The translations under genes and the position numbers were made by a program. Source: Parasalinivibrio latis (GTDB taxonomy: Bacteria > Pseudomonadota > Gammaproteobacteria > Enterobacterales > Vibrionaceae). From it: a DNA stretch of 64,000 bases. Numbering within the stretch: position 1 is the first letter of the stretch; the number at the start of each line of letters is the position of its first letter. Shown piece by piece: positions 35,555 through 43,875 of this stretch. The notes beneath the pieces were generated by a model. It saw nothing but the letters and a program-made list of their open reading frames with translations. It was not told the origin of the DNA and did not search any database. Where the stretch lies: assembly GCF_036825535.1 (NCBI RefSeq), contig NZ_CP098813.1, positions 434,001 through 498,000 of the forward strand, written 5' to 3'.

Positions 35555-36447
35555 TGGCTACGTCTTTTCGCTTCTCTTATCTCAAGTTAATCACCGTACT
35601 TGTCGCGGTAAGTGCCCTGTTATTCCTTCTTTTGCCTAAAAGTCCCACCAGACCGATTACCCAGCCACCTGGCGATGCTGACCGGGGTGAATATCTCCTT
35701 GCCATTTCCGGTTGTTTTGGTTGCCACACAGACATAGAAAATGAAGGGGATGCCCTGGCCGGGGGAAAACCGGTTAACACCCCTTTCGGAAATTTCTACG
35801 GCCCGAACATTACCCCGGATAAAAACCACGGTATCGGCAATTGGAGCCTGGCTCAGTTTTCTGCCGCAGTCCGGGAGGGCCTGTCACCAGAAGGGGTGCC
35901 TTACTACCCCGTTTTTCCCTATACCCACTTCACTGGTATGAGTGATCAGGACGTCTCTGATTTATGGGCAGCCATTAAAGACCGCGTCCCGCCATCCGAT
36001 CAGGCCAACAAGGAGCATGACCTCAAGTTTCCTTTCGATATAAGACCCCTTATGAATGCATGGCGCTTTATGTTTTTTACCAACACACCATCCAAAAGTG
36101 ATCCCAGCCAGCCAACGGCCTACCAGAGAGGTGGGTACATCGTAGAGGTGCTCGCGCACTGTGGAGCCTGTCATACGCCTAGGAATTTACTTGGCGCATC
36201 CATAGAGGACATGGCCTATCAGGGCGGTGTTGATGGAGCCGGCAACGAGGTTCCGGCCATAGACCCTGCATCGTTGGCAGAGAAAGGATGGACAGCATTA
36301 GATCTGGAATACGCCCTTGAAACCGGAATTATGCTGGATGGCGATACATTCGGAGGCAGTATGACCGATGTTGTGGAACACGGTACAACATTCCTGACAG
36401 CAGAGGATCTAGCTGCCATTGCCACTTACTTGTTGGAAGACAACTAG
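35554..36447 (+). CDS. Membrane-anchored diheme cytochrome c
   Basis: A 297-residue protein with an N-terminal membrane helix at about 8-26 and two c-heme sites: C-F-G-C-H near 60 and C-G-A-C-H near 202. M-S-D-Q-D-V near 130 and M-L-D-G-D-T-F-G-G-S-M near 265 could supply methionine ligands. The start at 35554 overlaps the previous stop. It resembles the cytochrome subunits that take electrons from periplasmic or membrane dehydrogenases. Its place in the purine island makes it a candidate electron acceptor for PuuD or XdhABC; this is inference. Confidence 0.88.
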   Translation: MATSFRFSYLKLITVLVAVSALLFLLLPKSPTRPITQPPGDADRGEYLLAISGCFGCHTDIENEGDALAGGKPVNTPFGNFYGPNITPDKNHGIGNWSLAQFSAAVREGLSPEGVPYYPVFPYTHFTGMSDQDVSDLWAAIKDRVPPSDQANKEHDLKFPFDIRPLMNAWRFMFFTNTPSKSDPSQPTAYQRGGYIVEVLAHCGACHTPRNLLGASIEDMAYQGGVDGAGNEVPAIDPASLAEKGWTALDLEYALETGIMLDGDTFGGSMTDVVEHGTTFLTAEDLAAIATYLLEDN

Positions 36448-36514
36448 GGGTTTGCAGCACCCATCACACAATGCAATATATAACTTTTTGTTTTTATTGT
36501 GATTTCACTTGTGT

Positions 36515-37123
36515 TTATTCCTTGATTCCACACCCCTTAAGCACCATACCAGTGAGGAACTCTGCCGCCTGGGCAAAATCTTCCTCGTCCAGTTGGGGCT
36601 TGCCGGAAACCTGGCATATCTGCCAGTTGAAGTCAGCATAGGTCTGTGTAGATGCCCACAACATAAACATCAGGTGGTTGGCAGGAAGCGGAGACATCCT
36701 GCCCTGTTCAATCCACTGCTCGAACTTGCCGACAATCATCCGGGACTGTGCAAGCAGTGCATCGCTGATATCTTGCGGAAGGTAGGGAGCACCGGCCATC
36801 ACTTCATTGGCGAATACTTTGGATGCCGCTGGGTAGTCGCGGGAAATGCGAAGTTTGGTTTGGATATATTGGGTGAGTGCTTCTTGCGGATCATCCAGTT
36901 CTTCAATCGGTTTTGAGGCTTCCAGCAGGGGTTCGGTCACGCTTTCAAGGACCGCTCGATAAAGGTTGTCTTTGGTGCTGAAATAGTAATACATGTTGGG
37001 CTTTGGGATATCCGCAACCCGGGCAATTTCAGCTGTTTTCGTCGCGGCATATCCATTTTCAGCAAATAACCGACTGGCAACCGTAATAATTTTTTCCTGG
37101 TTTTTTGCCCGAATCCGCGACAT
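36515..37123 (-). CDS. RutR-like TetR-family regulator
   Basis: A 202-residue TetR protein. The N-terminal HTH runs at about 10-55 (I-I-T-V-A-S-R-L-F-A-E-N-G-Y, then K-P-N-M-Y-Y-Y-F-S-T-K-D-N-L-Y-R). The C-terminal part matches E. coli RutR closely: Y-I-Q-T-K-L-R-I-S-R-D-Y-P-A-A-S, M-A-G-A-P-Y-L and L-W-A-S-T-Q-T-Y-A-D-F. RutR senses uracil and thymine and binds TTGACCA-N2-TGGTCAA. An exact match to that site precedes xdhA in this window. The ligand here is probably a purine or pyrimidine. An imperfect palindrome TGAAAAGCCTTTTCA (37154-37168) lies in front of its start. Confidence 0.85.
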   Translation of the reverse strand: MSRIRAKNQEKIITVASRLFAENGYAATKTAEIARVADIPKPNMYYYFSTKDNLYRAVLESVTEPLLEASKPIEELDDPQEALTQYIQTKLRISRDYPAASKVFANEVMAGAPYLPQDISDALLAQSRMIVGKFEQWIEQGRMSPLPANHLMFMLWASTQTYADFNWQICQVSGKPQLDEEDFAQAAEFLTGMVLKGCGIKE

Positions 37124-37257
37124 GCCTGCTCCTTCCCTTAGAGTTTCCTGCGCTGAAAAGCCTTTTCAAAAATGCAGTGTGTTGCAGAAACGATAAGAAA
37201 GCCGGCAGGAAAAATCAACACGCCTTTGGGGAAAATCAGACAGGGAGACAGGAAAGA

Positions 37258-37290
37258 AAAAGGCCCGGGTCATCCCACCCCGGGCAAGGG
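37258..37290 (-). terminator. Terminator of the gcl-hyi-garR operon
   Basis: Stem GCCCGGG / CCCGGGC with an eight-base loop. In the minus direction it is followed by CTTTTTCTTTCC, 16 bp past the garR stop. Confidence 0.88.
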
Positions 37291-37305
37291 TTACAATGGT
37301 TTCGG

Positions 37306-38190
37306 TCAGCGTATGCAATGCTCCGCAAGGGACTCCAGTGCCTTGATCATGGCCGAGTGATCCCAGCCAGCTCCACCCTGTTCGACACATTGGGTGAACA
37401 GTGCCTGCGCTTTTTCAGTATTTGGTAAAGCAACACCCAACGCCTGTGCACCGCTCAGCGCAAGGTTAAGATCTTTTTGGTGAAGCTGGATCCGAAAGCC
37501 TGGGTCAAACGCCCCCTTCACCATTCGCTCGCCGTGCACCTCAAGAATTTTTGAGTTCGCGAACCCACCCATCAGTGCCTGGCGAACGCGGGTTGGATCT
37601 GCACCGGCTTTTGATGCAAAGACCAGCGCTTCAGCAACCGCTTCAATATTGAGGGCAACAATAATCTGGTTAGCAACCTTACAGACCTGCCCGGCACCGT
37701 TTTCACCAACCAGGTTGATGTTCTGTCCCAGAATTTCAAACAGCGGCTTGGCATCTTCAAAGGCCTGCTGGTCACCACCAACCATGATAGTGAGCGTGCC
37801 GTTCACTGCGCCGATTTCACCACCGGATACCGGCGCATCCAGGTACTGTGCACCACTTTCTTTAACCCGTGCAGCGAAAGCCTTGGTTTCAATCGGAGCT
37901 ATAGAGCTCATATCGATAACAGTCTTACCTGCTCGCAGCCCCTGCTCTACCCCACTTTCACCAAACAGCACCTCTTCAACCTGCGGGGTATTCGGCACCA
38001 TCAGGATAATGTAGTCCGCCATAATGGCCGCTTCACGTGGGGAGGAAACCACCTGGGCTCCTGCAGACACCAAGTCTTCCGGTGCTCGGTTGTGATGCTC
38101 AGACAGCACCAGTTGGTGCCCGGCTTTTTGCAGGTTTTCTGCCATAGGTTTACCCATGATGCCGGTCCCGATAAACGCAATAACACTCAT
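37306..38190 (-). CDS. garR: Tartronate semialdehyde reductase
   Basis: A 294-residue beta-hydroxyacid dehydrogenase: N-terminal G-T-G-I-M-G-K-P-M-A-E-N-L near 8-20 for NAD(P)H, D-A-P-V-S-G-G near 119, and the catalytic Lys region G-A-G-Q-V-C-K-V-A-N near 166-175. It reduces tartronate semialdehyde, the Gcl product, to D-glycerate. AGGAGGGATAAA precedes the ATG, one base after the hyi stop. GlxR and GarR cannot be told apart here. Confidence 0.93.
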   Translation of the reverse strand: MSVIAFIGTGIMGKPMAENLQKAGHQLVLSEHHNRAPEDLVSAGAQVVSSPREAAIMADYIILMVPNTPQVEEVLFGESGVEQGLRAGKTVIDMSSIAPIETKAFAARVKESGAQYLDAPVSGGEIGAVNGTLTIMVGGDQQAFEDAKPLFEILGQNINLVGENGAGQVCKVANQIIVALNIEAVAEALVFASKAGADPTRVRQALMGGFANSKILEVHGERMVKGAFDPGFRIQLHQKDLNLALSGAQALGVALPNTEKAQALFTQCVEQGGAGWDHSAMIKALESLAEHCIR

Positions 38191-38191
38191 T

Positions 38192-38983
38192 TTATCCCTC
38201 CTGGTTCATTCCATATTCTTTCAGCCATGCCAACCCTTCTGCGGTTGTCGTCGCCGGTTTGTATTCGCAGCCTACCCAGCCTTGGTACCCAATGCTGTCA
38301 AGGTGGCTGAAAAGGAAGTGGTAATTCAGCTCACCGGTTCCAGGTTCATGCCTTCCCGGAGTATCTGCCAGTTGCACATGCCCGATTTCAGCAAGATGGG
38401 CAGACAGGGTCGGGGCAATGTCCCCTTCCATAATCTGCATGTGGTAAATGTCGTACTGAAGGGTCAGGTTAGCACTGCCTACCGCTTCCTGAATTTGAAG
38501 GGCCTGTCCCGTAGTGTTCAGGGCAAAGCCGGGAATATCTCGGGTGTTGATGGCTTCCATAACCAGCCTGATGCCTGCTTTTTCCAATTCTGCTGCGGCA
38601 TATTTCAGGTTCCCTGTCAGGGTGGCTTCCGCCTCACTCTGGCTGACACCTTCAGGAACAATGCCTGCCAGGCAATTCACCTGGGGACACCCCAGGGCCT
38701 TTGCGTATTCAATGGCGAGGGAAACGCCACGGCGAAACTCTTCCACCCGAGCAGGATCAGCTGCTATACCGCGGTCACCAGCATCCCAGTCACCAGCGGG
38801 AAGGTTGAAAAGCACCTGTTTCAGGCCATGGGCTTCCAGCTCATCACGTATGGCAGCCACATCAAAATCATAGGGGAACAGGTATTCCACCCCTTTAAAT
38901 CCATACTCAGCTGCAGCCCCGAAACGTTCCATAAAAGGGAGCTCGGTAAACAGCATGGATAAGTTGGCAGCAAGTTTAGGCAT
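38192..38983 (-). CDS. hyi: Hydroxypyruvate isomerase
   Basis: A 263-residue TIM-barrel protein with the Hyi start M-P-K-L-A-A-N-L-S-M-L-F-T-E-L-P-F and the metal ligand segments V-M-E-A-I-N-T-R-D-I-P-G near 141 and Y-D-I-Y-H-M-Q-I near 175. It interconverts hydroxypyruvate and tartronate semialdehyde. Second gene of gcl-hyi-garR. Confidence 0.93.
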   Translation of the reverse strand: MPKLAANLSMLFTELPFMERFGAAAEYGFKGVEYLFPYDFDVAAIRDELEAHGLKQVLFNLPAGDWDAGDRGIAADPARVEEFRRGVSLAIEYAKALGCPQVNCLAGIVPEGVSQSEAEATLTGNLKYAAAELEKAGIRLVMEAINTRDIPGFALNTTGQALQIQEAVGSANLTLQYDIYHMQIMEGDIAPTLSAHLAEIGHVQLADTPGRHEPGTGELNYHFLFSHLDSIGYQGWVGCEYKPATTTAEGLAWLKEYGMNQEG

Positions 38984-39025
38984 GTTCAGAATCCTTCTGG
39001 TTTATTCCGTCGACGTCATTTGTAT

Positions 39026-40798
39026 TTATTGGTTTGCCAGTGCCGTCGGGGCATCTGCCGCTGACTCGGCTAATGGCTCGAATTCGTTAATGGCATTGAT
39101 TTCCGTACCCATCGCAATATTGGTAACCCGTTCCAGAATTACTTCTACCACCACCGGCACCCGGTACTGGTTAATCAACGATTTGGCTTCTTCCAGGGCT
39201 GAGCTGATTTGTTCCGGATCGCGCACTCGGATAGCCTTACAACCCAGCCCTTCAACCACAGCAACATGGTCGACGCCATAAGCTCCCAGCTCAGGGGCAT
39301 TCTGGTTTTCAAATGACAGTTGTACACAAAAATCAATATCAAACTGGCGCTGTGCCTGTCGGATAAGTCCAAGGTAAGAGTTATTAACCACCACATGAAT
39401 ATACGGAAGGTGAAATTGCGCCCCGACTGCCAGCTCTTCGATCATAAACTGGAAATCATAGTCCCCGGAGATGGCAACTATTTCGCGTTCGGGGTCGGCT
39501 GCCCGTACGCCCAGCGCGGCCGGGACCGTCCACCCCAGTGGGCCGGCCTGGCCACAGTTGATCCAGTGGCGTGATTTGTAGACATGGAGGAATTGTGCAG
39601 CTGCAATTTGTGAGAGCCCGATGGTGCTGACATAGCAAGTCTCCTTTCCAAATACTTTGTTCATCTCTTCATAAACCCGCATTGGCTTGGCAGGCAGATC
39701 GGTAAAATGGGTTTTTCGCAGCATAGTGCGCTTGCGCTCCTGGCAGGATGATACCCAGGCGCTGTAGTCCGGCAGTCTTCCTGCATCACGCAAGGCTTTG
39801 GCGGTTGCAACCAGCTTCTCCAACGCCTTACCGGCGTCAGATACGATGCCGAGATCAGGGCAGAAAACGCGTCCTATCTGGGTCGGCTCAATATCAATAT
39901 GGATAAACCGCCGGCCTTCGGTATATACCTCTACCGAACCGGTGTGTCGGTTAGCCCATCGATTTCCTATCCCAAACACCATGTCAGATTCCAGCATGGT
40001 TGCATTGCCGTACCTGTGCGATGTTTGCAGGCCAACCATTCCCGCCATCAACGGATGATCATCCGGAATGGAACCCCAACCCATCAAGGTAGGAATCACC
40101 GGGATACCCGTCACTTCAGCCAGTTCTTGCAGAAGTTCTGACGCGTTGGCATTGATGACACCGCCGCCGGCAACAATCAGCGGTCTTTCTGCTGAAAACA
40201 GCATCTCAAATGCCTTGTCGATCTGTGACTGGCTTGCCGCTGGCTTATATGGAGACAGCGGTTCATAACTCTCTACATCGAACTCGATTTCAGCCAGCTG
40301 GACGTCGAGTGGCAAATCTATCAACACAGGGCCAGGGCGGCCGGAGCGCATTAAATGAAAAGCCTGCTGAAATGCACGTGGTACCTGGGCCGGCTCCAGT
40401 ACCGTGGTGCACCACTTGGTAACCGGACCCGCAATGGCTTCAATATCTACAGCCTGGAAGTCTTCCTTATGCAGCCTGGCACGTGGAGCCTGGCCGGTAA
40501 TACACAAAATAGGTATTGAATCGGCAGATGCAGAGTATAGGCCGGTAATCATATCGGTCCCTGCCGGCCCCGATGTCCCAACACAAACGCCAATGTTCCC
40601 TGGGTTTGCCCGGGTGTAACCCTCAGCCATATGGGATGCCCCTTCTACGTGGCGCGCTAACACATGGTTAATACCACCAGCTTTTTCCAGGGCAGAATAA
40701 AACGGATTGATTGCGGCACCAGGAACACCAAAGGCGATGTTGACCCCCTCCTTTCGCAAAACCGCTACTGCGGCGTCTATCGCTCGCATCTTAGCCAT
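39026..40798 (-). CDS. gcl: Glyoxylate carboligase
   Basis: A 590-residue thiamine-diphosphate enzyme almost colinear with E. coli Gcl (M-A-K-M-R-A-I-D-A-A-V at the start, R-H-V-E-G-A-S-H-M-A-E-G, G-Q-A-G-P-L-G-W-T, I-S-G-D-Y-D-F-Q-F-M-I-E-E-L). The position that is the catalytic Glu in other ThDP enzymes is Val in Gcl, consistent with V-P-G-A here. It condenses two glyoxylates to tartronate semialdehyde and CO2. The ATG at 40798 is chosen because GGAG lies 7 bases upstream. It heads the gcl-hyi-garR operon behind a TTGTATACAA operator. Confidence 0.96.
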   Translation of the reverse strand: MAKMRAIDAAVAVLRKEGVNIAFGVPGAAINPFYSALEKAGGINHVLARHVEGASHMAEGYTRANPGNIGVCVGTSGPAGTDMITGLYSASADSIPILCITGQAPRARLHKEDFQAVDIEAIAGPVTKWCTTVLEPAQVPRAFQQAFHLMRSGRPGPVLIDLPLDVQLAEIEFDVESYEPLSPYKPAASQSQIDKAFEMLFSAERPLIVAGGGVINANASELLQELAEVTGIPVIPTLMGWGSIPDDHPLMAGMVGLQTSHRYGNATMLESDMVFGIGNRWANRHTGSVEVYTEGRRFIHIDIEPTQIGRVFCPDLGIVSDAGKALEKLVATAKALRDAGRLPDYSAWVSSCQERKRTMLRKTHFTDLPAKPMRVYEEMNKVFGKETCYVSTIGLSQIAAAQFLHVYKSRHWINCGQAGPLGWTVPAALGVRAADPEREIVAISGDYDFQFMIEELAVGAQFHLPYIHVVVNNSYLGLIRQAQRQFDIDFCVQLSFENQNAPELGAYGVDHVAVVEGLGCKAIRVRDPEQISSALEEAKSLINQYRVPVVVEVILERVTNIAMGTEINAINEFEPLAESAADAPTALANQ

Positions 40799-40810
40799 CT
40801 CAAACTCCAT

Positions 40811-40822
40811 TTTGTATACAAT
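40811..40822. promoter_or_regulatory. GntR/FCD-type operator upstream of gcl
   Basis: TTTGTATACAAT contains the perfect palindrome TTGTATACAA and lies 13-24 bp in front of the gcl start. A degenerate second copy (ATTGTATTCTAT) lies at 40833-40844. Binding here would cover the ribosome-binding or start region. Confidence 0.75.
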
Positions 40823-41064
40823 TTAATATGTAATTGTATTCTATGATCGAAAACAAAAAATCATCAAGCCAAATTTAACATTTTTAAAACAATAGGCTCT
40901 TTCAAAAGAGCCCCCATTCATTCATTTTCATAATAAACAATAAGTTACCCGATAGTCGTTTGACTATCACACCTTCTGAGAAATATGTACCGATATATTG
41001 GGTTAACAAATGGCTTTGATTGTCGACCAATAATTCGGTATAAATTGATACGTAAATTTATAAA

Positions 41065-41076
41065 AATGTATACAAA
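41065..41076. promoter_or_regulatory. GntR/FCD-type operator upstream of aceB
   Basis: AATGTATACAAA keeps 9 of 10 positions of TTGTATACAA and lies 28 bp upstream of the aceB start. A half site GATACAAT follows at 41082-41089. Confidence 0.65.
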
Positions 41077-41103
41077 TCAAAGATACAATATTTGGAGTTA
41101 CCA

Positions 41104-42732
41104 ATGGTTATGGAAAGACTCGATACCCCTACCGGCCAACCATCCCAGTCCGGTAAATTTGAAGTGAAGGGTCCGCTATTCAACCAGGATGCCAGGGCAA
41201 TCCTGTCTGATAACGCTTTAGCATTTCTGGAAACCCTGGTTGAACGGTTTGCGCCGTCGCTCGATAAGCTGATGGAAGAGCGTGCAGGCAAGCAGCGCCA
41301 GTACGATAGTGGAGAATTACCGGATTTTCGTGCCGATACCCGGGCTATCCGCAACGACCACGGTTGGAAAGTTGCGCCGATCCCCAAACCCCTTACTGAT
41401 AGGCGGGTAGAAATCACCGGGCCGGTTGACCGGAAAATGGTGATTAATGCCCTGAATTCAGGTGCCAACGTCTTTATGTGCTGTTTTGAAGACGCCACAT
41501 CCCCAACCTGGGAAAATATGGTAGGCGGGCAAATTAATATGCGGGATGCCAATAACGGCACCATAGAGTACACCGATCCCAAATCGGGTAAGCACTATGC
41601 CCTAGCTGACAATCCAGCAGTACTTATTGCCCGGCCTCGTGGACTTCACCTTCGAGAGAGTCACATCACTTTCGATGGAAAACCGATTCCCGGCAGCCTG
41701 ATGGATTTTGCCCTTTATTTCTTCCACAACCATTCAAGCCGGGCAGCGAAAGGCCAAGGCGTTTATTTCTACCTGCCTAAACTTGAATCCATGGAAGAAG
41801 CTGCGTGGTGGGAAGATGTCTTTGCCTTTACAGAAAACCACTTCGGCGTTGAGACCGGCACCATCCGAGCAACCGTCCTGATCGAAACCCTTCCGGCAGT
41901 CTTCCAGATGGAGGAAATACTCTATGTCATGCGAGACCATATTGTCGGCATGAATTGCGGTCGCTGGGATTACATATTCAGCTACATCAAAACCCTGCGT
42001 AACCACAAAGACCGCATTCTCCCGGATCGCCACTCGGTCGGTATGGACAAGCCTTTCCTTGATGCATACAGCAAGCTTCTGATCCAGACCTGCCACCGCA
42101 GGGGGGCATATGCGATGGGTGGAATGTCGGCATTTATCCCAGCGAAAGACACTGACCAAATGGCCTTCGTTACCCAAAAAGTCACCGAAGACAAACACCG
42201 TGAAGCCGCAAACGGCCACGACGGTACCTGGGTAGCCCACCCCTATTTGGTCGAGCTGGCCAGAGGCATTTTTGACAGCTACCTGAAAGGCAATGCCAAC
42301 CAGATGGATGTACTGCCTGATGGTCATTTTGGTGCCGATGTTCTGCTGTCTGCCTGTGAAGGACCAAAAGATGAAACCGGCGTTCGCAAGAATATTCGAA
42401 TTGCACTTTACTACATGGAAAGCTGGTTACGTGGCCAGGGTTGTGTACCAATCTATGGCCTGATGGAAGATGCAGCGACCGCGGAGATTTCCCGTGCCAA
42501 CATCTGGCAATGGCTGCACCACCAGGTCACCTTGGATGATGGTACTCCATTCACACCAGCGCTTTTCCGCCGGTTACTGGGTGAAGAGCTGGAAAATATT
42601 CAACGGGAATCAGGACCGACAGCCATGGTTGAGCGCCGCTTTGATAAGGCAGCAGAGGTTTTTGACACACTATCAACGGGAGAGGAATTTGCAGACTTTC
42701 TTACGTTGCCTTGCTACGAGTTACTTGACTGA
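41104..42732 (+). CDS. aceB: Malate synthase A
   Basis: A 542-residue malate synthase: R-P-R-G-L-H-L near 168, E-T-L-P-A-V-F-Q-M-E-E-I near 261, M-N-C-G-R-W-D-Y near 285, and G-L-M-E-D-A-A-T-A-E-I-S-R near 455. It joins glyoxylate and acetyl-CoA to malate. Start ATG 41104 has GGAG 6 bases upstream; a TTG 4 codons earlier is less likely. No isocitrate lyase gene is adjacent, so here aceB serves the glyoxylate from purine breakdown rather than a glyoxylate-shunt operon. It is divergent from gcl with operators at both ends. Confidence 0.96.
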   Translation: MVMERLDTPTGQPSQSGKFEVKGPLFNQDARAILSDNALAFLETLVERFAPSLDKLMEERAGKQRQYDSGELPDFRADTRAIRNDHGWKVAPIPKPLTDRRVEITGPVDRKMVINALNSGANVFMCCFEDATSPTWENMVGGQINMRDANNGTIEYTDPKSGKHYALADNPAVLIARPRGLHLRESHITFDGKPIPGSLMDFALYFFHNHSSRAAKGQGVYFYLPKLESMEEAAWWEDVFAFTENHFGVETGTIRATVLIETLPAVFQMEEILYVMRDHIVGMNCGRWDYIFSYIKTLRNHKDRILPDRHSVGMDKPFLDAYSKLLIQTCHRRGAYAMGGMSAFIPAKDTDQMAFVTQKVTEDKHREAANGHDGTWVAHPYLVELARGIFDSYLKGNANQMDVLPDGHFGADVLLSACEGPKDETGVRKNIRIALYYMESWLRGQGCVPIYGLMEDAATAEISRANIWQWLHHQVTLDDGTPFTPALFRRLLGEELENIQRESGPTAMVERRFDKAAEVFDTLSTGEEFADFLTLPCYELLD

Positions 42733-42873
42733 CCGGGCATCTAGCCCAGAGTTGTCGCAAACAGGTTTGCAAGTGCCGTTGAATTGATCATACATGGAAG
42801 TAGAACGCCGTAATCTAAAAATGTTTTAACGTTCTCTACTTTATTAACTACAAGCAACATTCTCCTAGTCCAC

Positions 42874-42905
42874 GCCCCGGTATTCGTATCGGGGCATTTT
42901 TTTTG
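42874..42905 (+). terminator. Terminator between aceB and the GntR gene
   Basis: GCCCCGGTA / TATCGGGGC with a TTCG tetraloop, followed by ATTTTTTTT. It lies 140 bp past aceB in a 323-bp gap that otherwise holds the promoter of the GntR gene, including a TTGTACAA palindrome at 42964-42971. Confidence 0.9.
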
Positions 42906-43055
42906 GAAAAATGCGGCTCCGGCAACAGTTTCCCGGCAAGTGAATACAATCACCAGCCAGCTGTTGTACAATCCTCGTCGAAAAACGGTCTAACGCAATT
43001 ATCGCCGATGTGAGGCGACGCGAGCATATCGCCGGGCAAAGGAAAGAAAGAGAGA

Positions 43056-43790
43056 ATGGCTGGACTGACCAAAACCAATATTAAAAAAAGCAAATCCAAA
43101 GAAACCGGGCAAACTCAGGACGATATTGTCTACGGGCACATTTTCGATGCCATTCTGGAACAGCGCCTGCCACCGGGCACCAAGCTCAGCGAAGAAGCCA
43201 TGGGGGAAATTTTTGGTGTCAGCCGGACAATTATCCGCCGAGCTTTGCTTCGCCTTTCTGTTGAGCAGGTAGTCAACATCCGTCCTAACCGCGGCGCGAT
43301 AGTATCTTCCCCAACGGTTGAAGAAGCCAAACAGATTCTAAAAGCCAGGGAGGTGCTGGAACTGGCGATTGTGGAACTGGCGGCGGAGCATGCCACAGCG
43401 GAACAAGTTGCCCAGTGCCGTGAAATGGTCGCTGAAGAGCATCAGGCATTTGAGAAAGGCGATCTTGGCCGTGGTATCCGCCTGTCCGGCGAGTTTCATA
43501 TTAAAATGGCAGCGATGGCCAATAATCCCCCGTTGATGAGCTTCCAGCGCAGCCTGGTGTCGCAAAGTTCCCTTATCATCGCGCTCTATGAGTCAGCCAA
43601 ACACACTAACTGTTCTTTTGATGAACACACCCAGTTGCTGGACGCCATTGAAGCGAAAGACAAAGAGCGTGCAATCGAACTGATGCGTATTCACCTCGAC
43701 CACATCAAATCCAAACTCAAGCTGGATGAAGAAAACACGCCAAGTGACCTGCATGCGGTGTTTTCCAACGTGGTGAAAAAGAAAGCCTGA
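43056..43790 (+). CDS. GntR-family regulator, FadR/FCD subfamily
   Basis: A 244-residue regulator with a winged helix at about 25-90 (L-P-P-G-T-K-L-S-E-E-A-M-G-E-I-F-G-V-S-R-T-I-I-R-R-A-L) and an FCD ligand domain at about 95-225 (A-R-E-V-L-E-L-A-I-V-E-L-A-A near the start; H-I-K-M near 150, H-T-Q-L near 192, H-L-D-H near 213 as probable metal ligands). FCD regulators commonly bind TTGTATACAA-type palindromes, which here precede puuE, gcl and aceB. It is therefore a good candidate for the local repressor of urate and glyoxylate catabolism. Confidence 0.9.
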   Translation: MAGLTKTNIKKSKSKETGQTQDDIVYGHIFDAILEQRLPPGTKLSEEAMGEIFGVSRTIIRRALLRLSVEQVVNIRPNRGAIVSSPTVEEAKQILKAREVLELAIVELAAEHATAEQVAQCREMVAEEHQAFEKGDLGRGIRLSGEFHIKMAAMANNPPLMSFQRSLVSQSSLIIALYESAKHTNCSFDEHTQLLDAIEAKDKERAIELMRIHLDHIKSKLKLDEENTPSDLHAVFSNVVKKKA

Positions 43791-43818
43791 GCAGCACATT
43801 GAACCCCTGACCCCATTT

Positions 43819-43848
43819 AAAAAGCCCCGGATGTTAAACCGGGGCTTT
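43819..43848. terminator. Bidirectional terminator between the GntR and chemoreceptor genes
   Basis: AAAGCCCCGG / CCGGGGCTTT, eight-base loop, A-run on one side and T-rich sequence on the other, between convergent genes. Confidence 0.85.
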
Positions 43849-43875
43849 GACTTTGCGGTGTCCAGGTTTTCTCAT

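Noticed and set aside
40889..40911. GGCTCTTT/AAAGAGCC hairpin in the gcl-aceB divergent region as a riboswitch or terminator
   Set aside because: A simple short hairpin with no T-run and no conserved aptamer structure that I could recognise.
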